Assembly: GCA_900548465.1 (NCBI GenBank)
Contig: URKY01000019.1
Span: 1-41,755, forward strand
DNA from: an uncultured Eubacterium sp.
GTDB lineage: Bacteria > Bacillota > Clostridia > Lachnospirales > Lachnospiraceae
Reading direction: 5' to 3'
Length of the DNA stretch: 41,755 bases
In this document: positions 16,562-25,263 of the stretch, one piece after another
Position numbering within the stretch: the stretch's first letter is position 1
Layout: each line of letters opens with the position of its first letter
Notes under the pieces: generated by a model
What the model was told of the DNA's origin: nothing
Seen by the model: only the letters and a program-made list of their open reading frames with translations
The model's database searches: none
Made by a program: the position numbers and the translations under genes

Positions 16562-18625
16562 TTAGTTAAGGAATTTGTAACTTCCTTTTAATATTAATTT
16601 GTCAAACAAAATGTACATTGCCGGTAATATACATATTACGCAGAACATACTTACAATGGCTCCTCTTGCCATTAACAGACAAAGAGAACTAATCATATCA
16701 ATACTTGAATATACACCCACACCAAATGTTGCCCCAAAGAATGTACATGCACTTACAATTACTGATTTCATCGTAGCTGTAAGAGCATCCTTTGCTGCAA
16801 GTTTCTTCTCTTTTCCGCTGGCACGCTCTCTTCTGTAACGGTTTGTCATTAATATTGCGTAATCAACAGTAGCACCAAGCTGGATTGTTCCAATTACGAT
16901 TGACGCAATAAACGGTAACACCGCTCCTGTATAATATGGAATACCCATGTTAATAAAGATAGCAAATTCAATTACTGCAACTAATATTACAGGAAGTGAA
17001 ATTGATTTAAATACAAGGGCAACAATTATGAAAATAAGGAATATCGAAACAAAACTTACTGTAGCGAAGTCCTTATTCGTAATCTTAATCAAATCCCTCG
17101 TACATGCTGCTTCACCAACAAGCATTCCATTGCTGTCGTATTTTTTAATTATTTTTTCTACTTCATTACATTGCTCATTAGCTTCATCTGATCCGGTTTT
17201 GTATTCCGACATAAACAACAGCATTTCATGTTTATCACTCTTTAATTCTTTAGTTACAGCTTCAGGAAGATATGAATCCGGTATGCTGCCGTCTAAAACA
17301 CTTTCCAGACCAAGTGCCATCTGAACACCTTTAGTATCTTTTACTTCATTAATCAAACTTTTAACATCCTTAGCAGGTATGCCTGTATCCAACAATATAA
17401 TATTTGCTGAACCTAACTGGTAATCCTTTGAAATTTTATTCTGTGCCTTAACACTCTCTAAAGTATCCGGCAGACTCAATGATAAGTCATAGTATACTTT
17501 TGCATTGCTCTGTCCATAAATTGCCGGAACAAGCAATAATAAGAATAATACGAAAAATGCAATATAGTGTTTTGTTATAAATGCCGGTATTTTTTTGAAA
17601 TCCGGTAAAATCTGTCTGTGTTTTGTCTTTCTTATAGCCTTATCAAATACAAGGATAAATGAAGGAAGTACCGTTACACATGCAATAACACCAAGTATAA
17701 CACCCTTAGCCATAACGATACCAAGGTCAAGTCCCAATGTAAAGCTCATAAAGCACAATGCAATAAATCCGGCAACTGTTGTTATAGAACTTCCCACAAC
17801 TGATGAAATTGTTGCCTGTATGGCACATGCCATAGCCTTTTTGTTATCACCATTATTCAATTCCAACTGTTCTTCATAGCTGTGCCACAGGAATATTGAG
17901 TAATCCATTGTAACACCTAACTGCAATACTGCCGCCAATGCTTTAGTAATGTAGGATATTTCCCCCAAAACTATATTACTTCCCAAGTTGTAGACTATCG
18001 CCATGCCAATACTTAACAGGAAGAATACCGGTATTAAGAATGAATCCATTAACAGTGACAATATAATTATCGAAAGTATTACAGCTATAAATACATATAT
18101 CGGAGTTTCATGCTCAGACAAATCCTTCGTATCCGTAACAATAGCTGAAATACCACTAATCATACATTGATTCCGGGTAACTTTGCGTACCTCTTTAATC
18201 GCCTCCATTGTTCCGTCACCGGAACTTGTATCATCAAAAATAACAAGCATTATTGTTGATGTGCCTTTATTAAATGCATCGTACATATCTGATGGAATCA
18301 TTGACTTTGGCATCCCCATATCTGCAAAACTGTCATACCACAAAACCTTGCTGACATGATCAACCTTTTCCATCTTGCCTTTCAGTTTTGAAACATCCGC
18401 GTCGGACATTTTATCTACCATAACAATACCAAAGGCTCCTGAGTTAAACTCATCCATCAATATATCCTGCCCCTTCATTGTATCAATTCCATCTGGAAGA
18501 TAATACAGAAGGTCATAATTTACTCTTGTATTAAAATAACCAATAGCTGCCGGTATCAGTAAAAGTATTCCGATAATTAATATGGCATGTCTGGCTTTTA
18601 CAATAGCTTCTGAAAACTTTTTCAT
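16562..18625 (-). CDS. MMPL-family RND transporter
   Basis: 687 residues built as two halves. Each half has one transmembrane helix (about 13-30; about 350-370), an extracytoplasmic loop (YDLLYYLPDGIDTMKGQ; YYDLSLSLPDTLESVKAQ) and five more helices. The repeat LGVTMDYSIFLWHSYEEQ / LGATVDYAILMTNRYRRE carries the proton-relay Asp and Tyr of MMPL proteins. The family exports lipids, siderophores or small hydrophobic compounds by proton motive force. The gene is 14 bases after the heptad-repeat lipoprotein with ribosome site AAAGGAG, so the two are one operon, with a TetR gene upstream. The substrate is unknown. Confidence 0.92.
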   Translation of the reverse strand: MKKFSEAIVKARHAILIIGILLLIPAAIGYFNTRVNYDLLYYLPDGIDTMKGQDILMDEFNSGAFGIVMVDKMSDADVSKLKGKMEKVDHVSKVLWYDSFADMGMPKSMIPSDMYDAFNKGTSTIMLVIFDDTSSGDGTMEAIKEVRKVTRNQCMISGISAIVTDTKDLSEHETPIYVFIAVILSIIILSLLMDSFLIPVFFLLSIGMAIVYNLGSNIVLGEISYITKALAAVLQLGVTMDYSIFLWHSYEEQLELNNGDNKKAMACAIQATISSVVGSSITTVAGFIALCFMSFTLGLDLGIVMAKGVILGVIACVTVLPSFILVFDKAIRKTKHRQILPDFKKIPAFITKHYIAFFVLFLLLLVPAIYGQSNAKVYYDLSLSLPDTLESVKAQNKISKDYQLGSANIILLDTGIPAKDVKSLINEVKDTKGVQMALGLESVLDGSIPDSYLPEAVTKELKSDKHEMLLFMSEYKTGSDEANEQCNEVEKIIKKYDSNGMLVGEAACTRDLIKITNKDFATVSFVSIFLIFIIVALVFKSISLPVILVAVIEFAIFINMGIPYYTGAVLPFIASIVIGTIQLGATVDYAILMTNRYRRERASGKEKKLAAKDALTATMKSVIVSACTFFGATFGVGVYSSIDMISSLCLLMARGAIVSMFCVICILPAMYILFDKLILKGSYKFLN

Positions 18626-18639
18626 ATTAATCAGCTCCT

Positions 18640-20877
18640 TTACTTATCTGCCTTGATTTCTGCTGTTTTGAATATAAACTTAACACTTCCATCCATGCCT
18701 TCATTTATACCACTGAATGATTTATAATCTTTTCCGGCATTAAGAGTATCTTCAATTTTGTTTATAGCGTCTTTTGCGTCTTTTCCAAATATATCTGTAA
18801 TTTTGCTTATTCCATCTTTGTTAAGCTTTATAGCACCATCTTTAAGTGTTTTTGTTCCATCAGCTAATGTGATAATTCCATCTCCTAATGTCTTTGAACC
18901 GCTTGCAAGTGTTGATGCACCATTGCTAATCTGACCTGAACCGTCTTTAACTGTTTTAATTCCGTCCAGTAATTTAGGGCTTGCATCACCTAATTTTGAC
19001 TTCATCTGTTTAGTTCCGTCTGTCAGAGATTTCATTCCATTGTTTAATGTGTCTGCTCCTGTTTTTAATTTTCCGGTTCCATCAGCCAAAGTTTTTGTTC
19101 CTGCCGTAAGTTTTGTTGTTCCTGCCGTAAGTTCACCCATCTTGCTGTCCAACGTTGAAATTCCTGTATAAAGTGTTCCAATGCCATTTGCAAGCGTTGT
19201 TGAACCTTCCTCTAATGTATCCATTCCATCTGTTAAAGCTTTAATGTCAGAAACACTCTTCTTAATTTGTGCTTCAAAATTTGATTTAACGCTCTCTAAA
19301 GTTCTTACACTGTAATATGCTTCAACTAATTTATAATAAACCGCTGTATTTAATCCCTTTGCTGCTAATACCGTACTTAATTCCGTACCTGCAGCTACTG
19401 CTGAATTAATTCCCTCAACAGTTGTATTTAATGCCTTTTCACTTGAAATCAATCCGCCTGTAGCCGTATTTAATGCATCTATTATGTCATCAATCTGACT
19501 CTGAATTGAATCCGGTGTTGACTGAAGCTGTGATACAACTTTCTTAACTCCTGCATTTGCATTCTTTGTTCCTACTGCCACTGCTTCTGCTCCGCTCTTA
19601 AGACCCCTCTTAGTCTTTCCGTCTTTGTCTTTTGAATCCTCAAAGGCTGCCTTTGCTGATGATACTCCTGAAGCAATCTGCTTTGCTCCACTGTTAAGCT
19701 GTTTTGCTGAGCTGTCCATCTGCTTTGCTCCACTGTCTAACTGTGAACTTGCACTCTTAACATCTTTTGTTCCGTTATATAATTTTACGGCTCCGTCATT
19801 TGCACTATTCACACCACTCATTAATGATTTATCAAATAACTTGTAACTGTCATATAAAGTTTTTGATCCCGTAAATAACTGTAGTGTATATTTTTCTAAA
19901 TCTTTTGTTCCATTTACAATTTTAACTGAACCATCTTTTAATTTAACGGCTCCATCATTTAAATCTGAAGTTCCGTTAACTAACTTGTCAGTTCCACTCT
20001 GTAACTCATCCATCTTACTGTCAATGTCTGAGAGATCAAATGTATCATCAAGATCCATATCTCCAATTCCTGAAGTAGCTGCTGTAAGTGTCATGTCCAT
20101 TTCGAAATTCTTTACATCAGCTGTCAATGTAAATCCTTCCGGAATTTCAATGTCTGATATGTAATCTTTTGCCTTATCAATAGTATCAAGTAAATGATCC
20201 TTAAGTCCCGGTGCTCCGTAACCTACAACTATTTTTGAATCATCATAGTCAATAACTTTACCATTATCAATTGTAATGTTAGAGAAAACATCTTTGTCAA
20301 GAATCATTCCCGTAAGAGCAATAAAAGGAATGAATTCGCTCTCACTGTCTTTTGACTTATTATTATATGAATAAACTATTTTAACTTTTCCTGATTTTCC
20401 CTTTAAGTCATCCGGGGAAATTTCTTTGTCATCTAAGTAATATTTAACATCGATTCCTATAGGTGCTTCTTTTGTTGTAGTACCCTGATATTTAATTGTC
20501 TTTCCTTTATTTTCCCATACTAATTTGTCACTGTCCTGTGCAAATCCTTCATCTCCGCTAAGATTAACAATATCTTTTAAATCTGAAACATCACTAATGT
20601 TTTCTTTTCCTTTTACTTTAAGTACATCACTGACGGTTGTCTTTGTAACCTTTCCACTAGGATCCATTTCAACATATACTGTTTCATCTTTATCAACGTC
20701 CTTTGCACTTCCAACCTTGCTTGTGAGCAATGCTTCCATATTTGTTGTTTCTTTTGTTGCACTGCTTTTCTGTGCTTTGTTGCTTGTTTCTTTTGTTGTT
20801 CCACATCCTGCCATGCACCATGCTGACATGGATAAAACTAACATTAAACTTATTCCTTTTCGAATATACTTTTTCAT
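18640..20877 (-). CDS. Heptad-repeat lipoprotein (X-X-X-Leu-X-X-Gly type), transporter partner
   Basis: 745 residues. The N-terminus MKKYIRKGISLML ends in a lipobox (MAGC, Cys about residue 25), so it is probably a membrane-anchored lipoprotein. Residues about 50-270 are a mixed globular domain. After that come many seven-residue repeats with Leu and Gly (for example KLTAGTKTLADGTGKL, LNNGMKSLTDGTKQM), the TIGR03057 pattern also found in YhgE/Pip proteins. These predict a long helical rod. The start at 20877 is preceded by AAAGGAG; longer in-frame starts upstream lack a signal-like start. It precedes the MMPL gene in one operon and is probably an extracellular adaptor for it (inference). Confidence 0.85.
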   Translation of the reverse strand: MKKYIRKGISLMLVLSMSAWCMAGCGTTKETSNKAQKSSATKETTNMEALLTSKVGSAKDVDKDETVYVEMDPSGKVTKTTVSDVLKVKGKENISDVSDLKDIVNLSGDEGFAQDSDKLVWENKGKTIKYQGTTTKEAPIGIDVKYYLDDKEISPDDLKGKSGKVKIVYSYNNKSKDSESEFIPFIALTGMILDKDVFSNITIDNGKVIDYDDSKIVVGYGAPGLKDHLLDTIDKAKDYISDIEIPEGFTLTADVKNFEMDMTLTAATSGIGDMDLDDTFDLSDIDSKMDELQSGTDKLVNGTSDLNDGAVKLKDGSVKIVNGTKDLEKYTLQLFTGSKTLYDSYKLFDKSLMSGVNSANDGAVKLYNGTKDVKSASSQLDSGAKQMDSSAKQLNSGAKQIASGVSSAKAAFEDSKDKDGKTKRGLKSGAEAVAVGTKNANAGVKKVVSQLQSTPDSIQSQIDDIIDALNTATGGLISSEKALNTTVEGINSAVAAGTELSTVLAAKGLNTAVYYKLVEAYYSVRTLESVKSNFEAQIKKSVSDIKALTDGMDTLEEGSTTLANGIGTLYTGISTLDSKMGELTAGTTKLTAGTKTLADGTGKLKTGADTLNNGMKSLTDGTKQMKSKLGDASPKLLDGIKTVKDGSGQISNGASTLASGSKTLGDGIITLADGTKTLKDGAIKLNKDGISKITDIFGKDAKDAINKIEDTLNAGKDYKSFSGINEGMDGSVKFIFKTAEIKADK

Positions 20878-20976
20878 GACAAAATTCACTCCTTTATTTT
20901 TTTCTACAATACAGTATACAATCAGAATCATAAAAAGCATTATACATTTTTATACTAGAGTTGTTTTTATTTACAC

Positions 20977-20995
20977 TTGTATAATTTTGTATAAG
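20977..20995. promoter_or_regulatory. Candidate TetR operator, lipoprotein/MMPL side
   Basis: TTGTATAATTTTGTATAAG lies 100 bases before the lipoprotein start. It closely matches a site upstream of tetR at 21717-21735. A TATAAT -10-like element (GTATAATGC on the minus strand) lies between it and the gene. Confidence 0.4.
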
Positions 20996-21074
20996 CATTT
21001 TAGCTTTTGTATAATAATTAACACATTTATTATAACTGTATTTTTTTCAAACATTTGGTAAAATTTTCTACCTT

Positions 21075-21662
21075 CTAGCTTTCCTTTGCCTGATTTTCTT
21101 TTTTTCGGTACAAATACATTTCGTGTCCGAACTCTTCTGTGTGAAGTGTTAAATCCTGCAATAATGCTGCAACCTCATCTTCCTTTTCTTTCATACCTTT
21201 AATTGCCCAATCAACCATTACCCCCGTCAAACCATATGCGAAGAATCTTGCATATACGTCCTGTTCCTTTTCACTTAAATAACTGTACAGACCTAAATCC
21301 GTAATTGCTTTTTTAAATAACTCTGCAAAAATCTTGTTGCAATATTCTGCAAAGAAATTATTTGAAGACTTAATCGTATTGATAAAGAAAGCTTTCTGCT
21401 GCTTCATATATTTAAACAGCTCCACAAGTTTTTCTCCCCAGTTTTCAAATGTCAGATCAGCTGTCAGCGGAATAAATAAATCCTGAGTATATATCCAGCT
21501 TAACAACTCGTACTTGTCATTGAAATGATAATAAAACGTTTGTCTGTTAACACCACAATGATCTGTAATGTCGGCAACCGTTATCTTATCCAGATTCTTA
21601 GTAGCACCTAATTCTTTAAGGCTCTGTGCCAATGCCTTTTTTGTTATATTAGAATTTGCCAT
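21075..21662 (-). CDS. TetR/AcrR-family regulator
   Basis: 195 residues. The N-terminal helix-turn-helix reads ITVADITDHCGVNRQTFYYHF, followed by NDKYELLSWIYTQD. The C-terminal part (about 55-190) is an all-helical ligand domain resembling the DhaS-like group (FFINTIKSSNNFF, FAYGLTGVMVDWAIKGM). The ATG at 21662 follows GGAGG by 5 bases; an ATG four codons earlier overlaps that ribosome site and is less likely. It sits directly upstream of the lipoprotein-MMPL operon, on the same strand, and probably represses it and itself. Confidence 0.88.
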   Translation of the reverse strand: MANSNITKKALAQSLKELGATKNLDKITVADITDHCGVNRQTFYYHFNDKYELLSWIYTQDLFIPLTADLTFENWGEKLVELFKYMKQQKAFFINTIKSSNNFFAEYCNKIFAELFKKAITDLGLYSYLSEKEQDVYARFFAYGLTGVMVDWAIKGMKEKEDEVAALLQDLTLHTEEFGHEMYLYRKKENQAKES

Positions 21663-21675
21663 AATGACCTCCATA

Positions 21676-21700
21676 CTAATGTCGTTTTTGCTAACATTAG
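21676..21700. promoter_or_regulatory. Inverted repeat upstream of tetR, candidate operator
   Basis: CTAATGT and ACATTAG flank 11 bases, 14 bases before the tetR start codon. This is a typical place for an autoregulation site. Confidence 0.4.
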
Positions 21701-21716
21701 TTTTGTTTTTATACGT

Positions 21717-21735
21717 TTGTATAATTATTGTATAG
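21717..21735. promoter_or_regulatory. Candidate TetR operator, tetR side
   Basis: TTGTATAATTATTGTATAG shares the TTGTATAATT-TTGTATA pattern with 20977-20995 in front of the lipoprotein gene. The two copies flank the tetR gene. Confidence 0.4.
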
Positions 21736-21791
21736 TTGTACTATATCACTACTTATAAAAAAAAACAATACATCTATTATAATTAGAACAA

Positions 21792-21920
21792 AGAGTTCGC
21801 TTGCGAACTCTCCCGCGAGGCGCGTTTTCGTAAGAAAAATCTACCTTTCCGCGCCTCTGCGATCCTTCGGAGAATTTTTAATTAATAGGAATTCCGGAGG
21901 AATTTCCTATTAATTAAAAA
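21792..21920. repeat. Block of stacked hairpins between the ABC importer and tetR
   Basis: Three inverted repeats follow each other: AGAGTTCG-CTTG-CGAACTCT (21792-21811), GAGGCGCG with CGCGCCTC (21817-21824 and 21850-21857), and TTTTTAATTAATAGGA with TCCTATTAATTAAAAA (21875-21890 and 21905-21920). The next hairpin is the importer terminator. The GC-rich ones stand out from AT-rich surroundings. The role is unknown; a REP-like extragenic element is possible. Confidence 0.6.
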
Positions 21921-21960
21921 ACTATGGAGCCGAAACCGCATGGGCTTTGACTCCATAGTT
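21912..21960 (-). terminator. Terminator of the tryptophan-type ABC importer operon
   Basis: On the minus strand AACTATGGAG pairs with CTCCATAGTT over a 21-base loop, followed by TTTTTTAATT. Confidence 0.75.
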
Positions 21961-21990
21961 TTATTTTGTACGTTATATTATATTTTCAAT

Positions 21991-22794
21991 TTACCTGCTA
22001 AGCAGCATTCTGTCATTGTCAAACTGCTTTTGCTTCTTTGCTGAATACATTTTGATTAAGTCATCCATTGTCATTTCATCACGTTCCCTGCCTGACAGGT
22101 CAAGTATAATTTCTCCGCCATCAAGCATTATGGTTCTTGTTCCTGTAGTCAGCGACTGATTAAGATTATGTGTAATCATCATTGTTGTAATGTTGTTCTC
22201 ATCAACAATCTGCTTCGTGATTTCCATTACTCTTTCTGCTGTTGCCGGGTCAAGAGCTGCCGTATGCTCATCTAACAGCAATAGCTTTGGAATCGACAAC
22301 GTACACATAAGAAGTGTAACAACCTGTCTCTGTCCTCCGGACAAAAGACCTATTTTAGTTTTCATTCTGTCTTCTATTCCCATATTATATCTGGCAAGGT
22401 TTTCTCTGAAAAATTTAACTGATTTCTTTGTTATTGCCCTTGAAAATGGTGTAGAATGCTTTGACGCCCTGGTATATGCCAATGCGAGATTTTCCTCTAT
22501 TGTCATATTTGGTGCTGTTCCTTTCATTGGGTCCTGAAATACACGACCAATCATTTTTGCCCTTGCATGCTCAGTTTTGTAAGTTATTTCTTCGTTATCC
22601 AATATAATATGTCCGCTATCAACCATAAATGAGCCACATATCGCATTAAAAAGTGTAGATTTTCCTGCTCCGTTAGAGCCAACGATTGTAACAAATTCCC
22701 CATTTTTCAAATTAAGAGACATATCTTTAATGGCTACATGTTCGTTTACAGTACCTTTTTCAAAAGTCTTTGAAATATTCTTAATTTCTAACAT
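21991..22794 (-). CDS. trpZ: ABC importer ATPase, tryptophan-type
   Basis: 267 residues. Walker A GSNGAGKST, signature LLSGGQRQVV, Walker B LLLLDEHTAALD (His in place of the usual Pro after the catalytic Glu), and switch MITHNLNQ. It powers the importer formed with the next two genes. Its ATG overlaps the permease stop (TAATG), so translation is coupled. The symbol follows the TrpXYZ naming for T-box-controlled systems of this family and is supported here by the UGG T-box; the substrate is predicted, not shown. Confidence 0.85.
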   Translation of the reverse strand: MLEIKNISKTFEKGTVNEHVAIKDMSLNLKNGEFVTIVGSNGAGKSTLFNAICGSFMVDSGHIILDNEEITYKTEHARAKMIGRVFQDPMKGTAPNMTIEENLALAYTRASKHSTPFSRAITKKSVKFFRENLARYNMGIEDRMKTKIGLLSGGQRQVVTLLMCTLSIPKLLLLDEHTAALDPATAERVMEITKQIVDENNITTMMITHNLNQSLTTGTRTIMLDGGEIILDLSGRERDEMTMDDLIKMYSAKKQKQFDNDRMLLSR

Positions 22795-23729
22795 TATACC
22801 GCCGCCTTTCTTCTCTTCTTCTCTGCAATTTTTTGTTTAATTGCAGGAATTGCAAGTGTAATGGCAACAATTAATGCACATGTCAATTTCATTAAATTTG
22901 AACTCATGTCACCAAAAAGACTCTTTCTTATTACAAATGCTACAATTAATTTATATAACACTGAACCTACAACTGCTGAAATAAGTCCAAGGGTTGCATT
23001 TCTTTTTCCAAAAATTGCCTCACCAATAATTACTGCTGCAAGTCCGTAAATCAATGTGCCGTTTGATGTATTAATATCTGAATAACCAATGCTTTGGGAT
23101 GCCAATGCCCCTGATAGTCCTATAAGTGCATTAGACAACATAAGACCTATTGTTTTTGTTCTGTCAACATTTATGGAGGATGCTCTCACCATATCAGGAT
23201 TATCTCCAGTGGCTCTTATGCACAATCCTAAATGAGTTTTGAAAAACCATATAACAATAGAAACTACAATAACTATAATAACAAGACTCACCACTGCTTT
23301 TACCATGCTGGTTTCAAACTGCCCTCTAATTCCAATAAGTTCCTTAACTTTCTCAAATATAGTTACTTTGTTATAACTTAAATTAGTTGTTGCTCCTTTT
23401 TCCGTAAATGAATAAAATACAAGGTTAATGGAATACAATCCACTCATAGTTATTATTCCGGCTAAAACAGGATGTACTTTTAATTTTGTCTGTAAAACTC
23501 CTGTAATAAATCCTGCTGCAAGTCCTGCTGCTGTTCCTGCAAACATTGCCAAAACAGGATGTCCGTTAATGGCTACCAGAACCGAAACAACTGCTCCAAA
23601 TCCAAAACTTCCTTCTGTTGTCAAATCCGGTATGTCCAATATTCTAAGAGATATGTATATTCCCATTGCAAGTAATCCATATATTAAGCAATCCGGTAAA
23701 TTTGATAAATAATACTGTAATTCAATCAT
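22794..23729 (-). CDS. trpY: ABC importer permease, tryptophan-type
   Basis: 311 residues with about eight to ten hydrophobic helices and the motifs LTTEGSFGFGAV, GLAAGFITGVLQTK and GLCIRATGDNPDMVRASSI, typical of the BPD_transp_2 permease family. It works with the neighbouring ATPase and binding lipoprotein. Its start follows an intercistronic hairpin and AGGAGG. Confidence 0.88.
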   Translation of the reverse strand: MIELQYYLSNLPDCLIYGLLAMGIYISLRILDIPDLTTEGSFGFGAVVSVLVAINGHPVLAMFAGTAAGLAAGFITGVLQTKLKVHPVLAGIITMSGLYSINLVFYSFTEKGATTNLSYNKVTIFEKVKELIGIRGQFETSMVKAVVSLVIIVIVVSIVIWFFKTHLGLCIRATGDNPDMVRASSINVDRTKTIGLMLSNALIGLSGALASQSIGYSDINTSNGTLIYGLAAVIIGEAIFGKRNATLGLISAVVGSVLYKLIVAFVIRKSLFGDMSSNLMKLTCALIVAITLAIPAIKQKIAEKKRRKAAV

Positions 23730-23740
23730 TTTGCCTCCTA

Positions 23741-23773
23741 ATGTTTTAAATGTAATTTTTTCATTTAAAACAT
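23741..23773 (-). other. Intercistronic hairpin between binding-protein and permease genes
   Basis: A perfect 12-bp stem (ATGTTTTAAATG with CATTTAAAACAT) around a 9-base loop lies directly upstream of the permease ribosome site. Such hairpins often protect the mRNA of the abundant binding protein from 3' decay. There is no T run, so termination is less likely. Confidence 0.6.
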
Positions 23774-23834
23774 ACCCTAAAGTCTGTCACGACTTTAATT
23801 TCTCCAATACATTTTCCGACTTAGTCTTTTGTTA

Positions 23835-24827
23835 CTACTTTAATTCATTTAATTTATATTCTGTCTTAATCTGGTCTTTTGTAAGGCCAAGTGCTTCCAT
23901 TGTTGTTGCATTATATGAACAATAATCAATGCCTACAACTTCTGCAGGAATTTCTTCAATTTTCTTTCCGTCTTTTAAATATTTAAGAGCTATATTAACT
24001 GTTTTTTCTCCGATTCCCTTGTCGTCAATTGCAAGTGTCGCAAAACATCCTGATGCAACGGTTGTTGCTGAAGCACAATATGTTGGGATTTTCTTTTCTT
24101 TACAAATATCTGCTAATGTTGAAACGCCGTCCTGAATAATTGAGTCATTAGGAACAAATATTGCATCTACCCCTTCACTTATTAATGCATTTGTTGTTGA
24201 TTCAATATCGCTTGATGTAGGTGCTGTTTTTTCTACATATTTCACATTAATGCTGTCAAGATATTCTTTAACCTGCTTAATTGTGTTTGTTGCATTATCT
24301 TCATTACCACTGTAAATTAAACCATACTTCTTTGCCGGTGTTGTTGCCTGAGCAAAATCAATAATGTTTGATACAGGTATTGCATTTGATGTTCCTGTCG
24401 CATTCTTGTCAGGCTTTTTCATATCTGTTAATACCTTTGCTGCTGTAGGTGCTGATACTGCACAGAAGAACACAGGAGTATCTGATTCGGCATTGACGAA
24501 GGCCTGTGTTGGAGGTGTTGCTATTGTAAATACTGCCTTGTATGTTCCGTCTGTCATTTTACTTACAATTGTTGAAAGCGCTGTTGTGTCTCCTGAAGCA
24601 CACTGATAATCTATCTGATCATCTTTGTATCCTGCTTCTTTTAACTTGTTTACAATACCTTCTTTCATATCCATGAAAGCCCCATTTTCTAACAATGCTA
24701 CGATACCAATCTTTCCATCTGTACCGCTATCCTTCTTGTCCCCTGTCTTGTTTTCACTGCTTCCACAAGCTGTAAAAACTGTTGCTACCATTACTACTGC
24801 TAAAATTAAACTTAAAAACTTTTTCAT
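23835..24827 (-). CDS. trpX: ABC importer substrate-binding lipoprotein, tryptophan-type
   Basis: 330 residues. A lipoprotein signal (MKKFLSLILAVVMVATVFTAC) anchors it outside the membrane. The rest matches the ABC_sub_bind family (PF04392): IGIVALLENGAFMDMKEGI, FTIATPPTQAFVN, YSGNEDNATNTIKQV, FVPNDSIIQDG. This family is tied to tryptophan or tyrosine uptake when under T-boxes. It is the first gene of the operon, behind a T-box leader with a Trp specifier. Confidence 0.88.
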   Translation of the reverse strand: MKKFLSLILAVVMVATVFTACGSSENKTGDKKDSGTDGKIGIVALLENGAFMDMKEGIVNKLKEAGYKDDQIDYQCASGDTTALSTIVSKMTDGTYKAVFTIATPPTQAFVNAESDTPVFFCAVSAPTAAKVLTDMKKPDKNATGTSNAIPVSNIIDFAQATTPAKKYGLIYSGNEDNATNTIKQVKEYLDSINVKYVEKTAPTSSDIESTTNALISEGVDAIFVPNDSIIQDGVSTLADICKEKKIPTYCASATTVASGCFATLAIDDKGIGEKTVNIALKYLKDGKKIEEIPAEVVGIDYCSYNATTMEALGLTKDQIKTEYKLNELK

Positions 24828-24891
24828 CTTTTCCTTCTCCTTTTCTTAATTAATTTGATGAAAGTAAGATGTCCATTTTCCTCGTTGCAAA

Positions 24892-24931
24892 ATAAAAAGT
24901 CCCTGATAGTAGGAAATCTACTATCAAGGAC
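24892..24931 (-). terminator. T-box regulated terminator
   Basis: On the minus strand GTCCTTGATAGTAG pairs with CTACTATCAGGGAC, followed by TTTTTATTTT. This is the terminator of the T-box, competing with the antiterminator that contains the T-box sequence at 24957-24971. Confidence 0.9.
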
Positions 24932-25193
24932 GGATATTCTTATAATTATTCATATTCCGCGGTGCCACCTTGATTCACATAATAAATGTGCTCTCAACGA
25001 GTACTAACATACTCTGTGCAACTAACGTATGCCTTCACGTCATAGAATACTAACATATTGCTTTGTTCTATGCCCTCTGCGGTCCATTTATGTGAGCTGC
25101 GTTCTGCAGGATCTCAGCTACCCCTGCTCTCTGTAAGTGCACGATTCACTTTTACTTCCGCATCAACGGTTTCAATGGTCATCTTCAATTGTG
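24892..25193 (-). promoter_or_regulatory. T-box riboswitch, tryptophan type
   Basis: The leader of the importer operon, on the minus strand. It shows a Stem I base (TGCGG near 25162 with CCGCA near 25081), the AGAGAGC-GGGGTAGCTGAGA distal region, the canonical T-box sequence AAGGTGGCACCGCGG (24971-24957), and a terminator. The specifier region reads AAA-TGG-ACC with the codon UGG at 25086-25084, which is tryptophan. The antiterminator bulge UGGC pairs with a tRNA ending in G-CCA, and bacterial tRNA(Trp) has G at the discriminator position. Uncharged tRNA(Trp) should therefore turn the importer on. Confidence 0.92.
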
Positions 25194-25199
25194 TTTAAG

Positions 25200-25228
25200 A
25201 TTCTAACTCACATTTTTTTCATTGTCAA
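25200..25228 (-). promoter_or_regulatory. Promoter of the T-box leader
   Basis: Consensus TTGACA (25228-25223), 17 bases, then TAGAAT (25205-25200) on the minus strand. It lies just after the adenine deaminase gene end and about 40 bases before Stem I. Confidence 0.75.
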
Positions 25229-25263
25229 GTTTTTGCTTATAATTTCATAATTTTTGTTATAGT

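Noticed and set aside
20525..21061. Plus-strand frame of 178 codons opposite the lipoprotein start
   Set aside because: No ribosome site, composition of a shadow frame, and it overlaps the signal peptide region and candidate operator of real genes.
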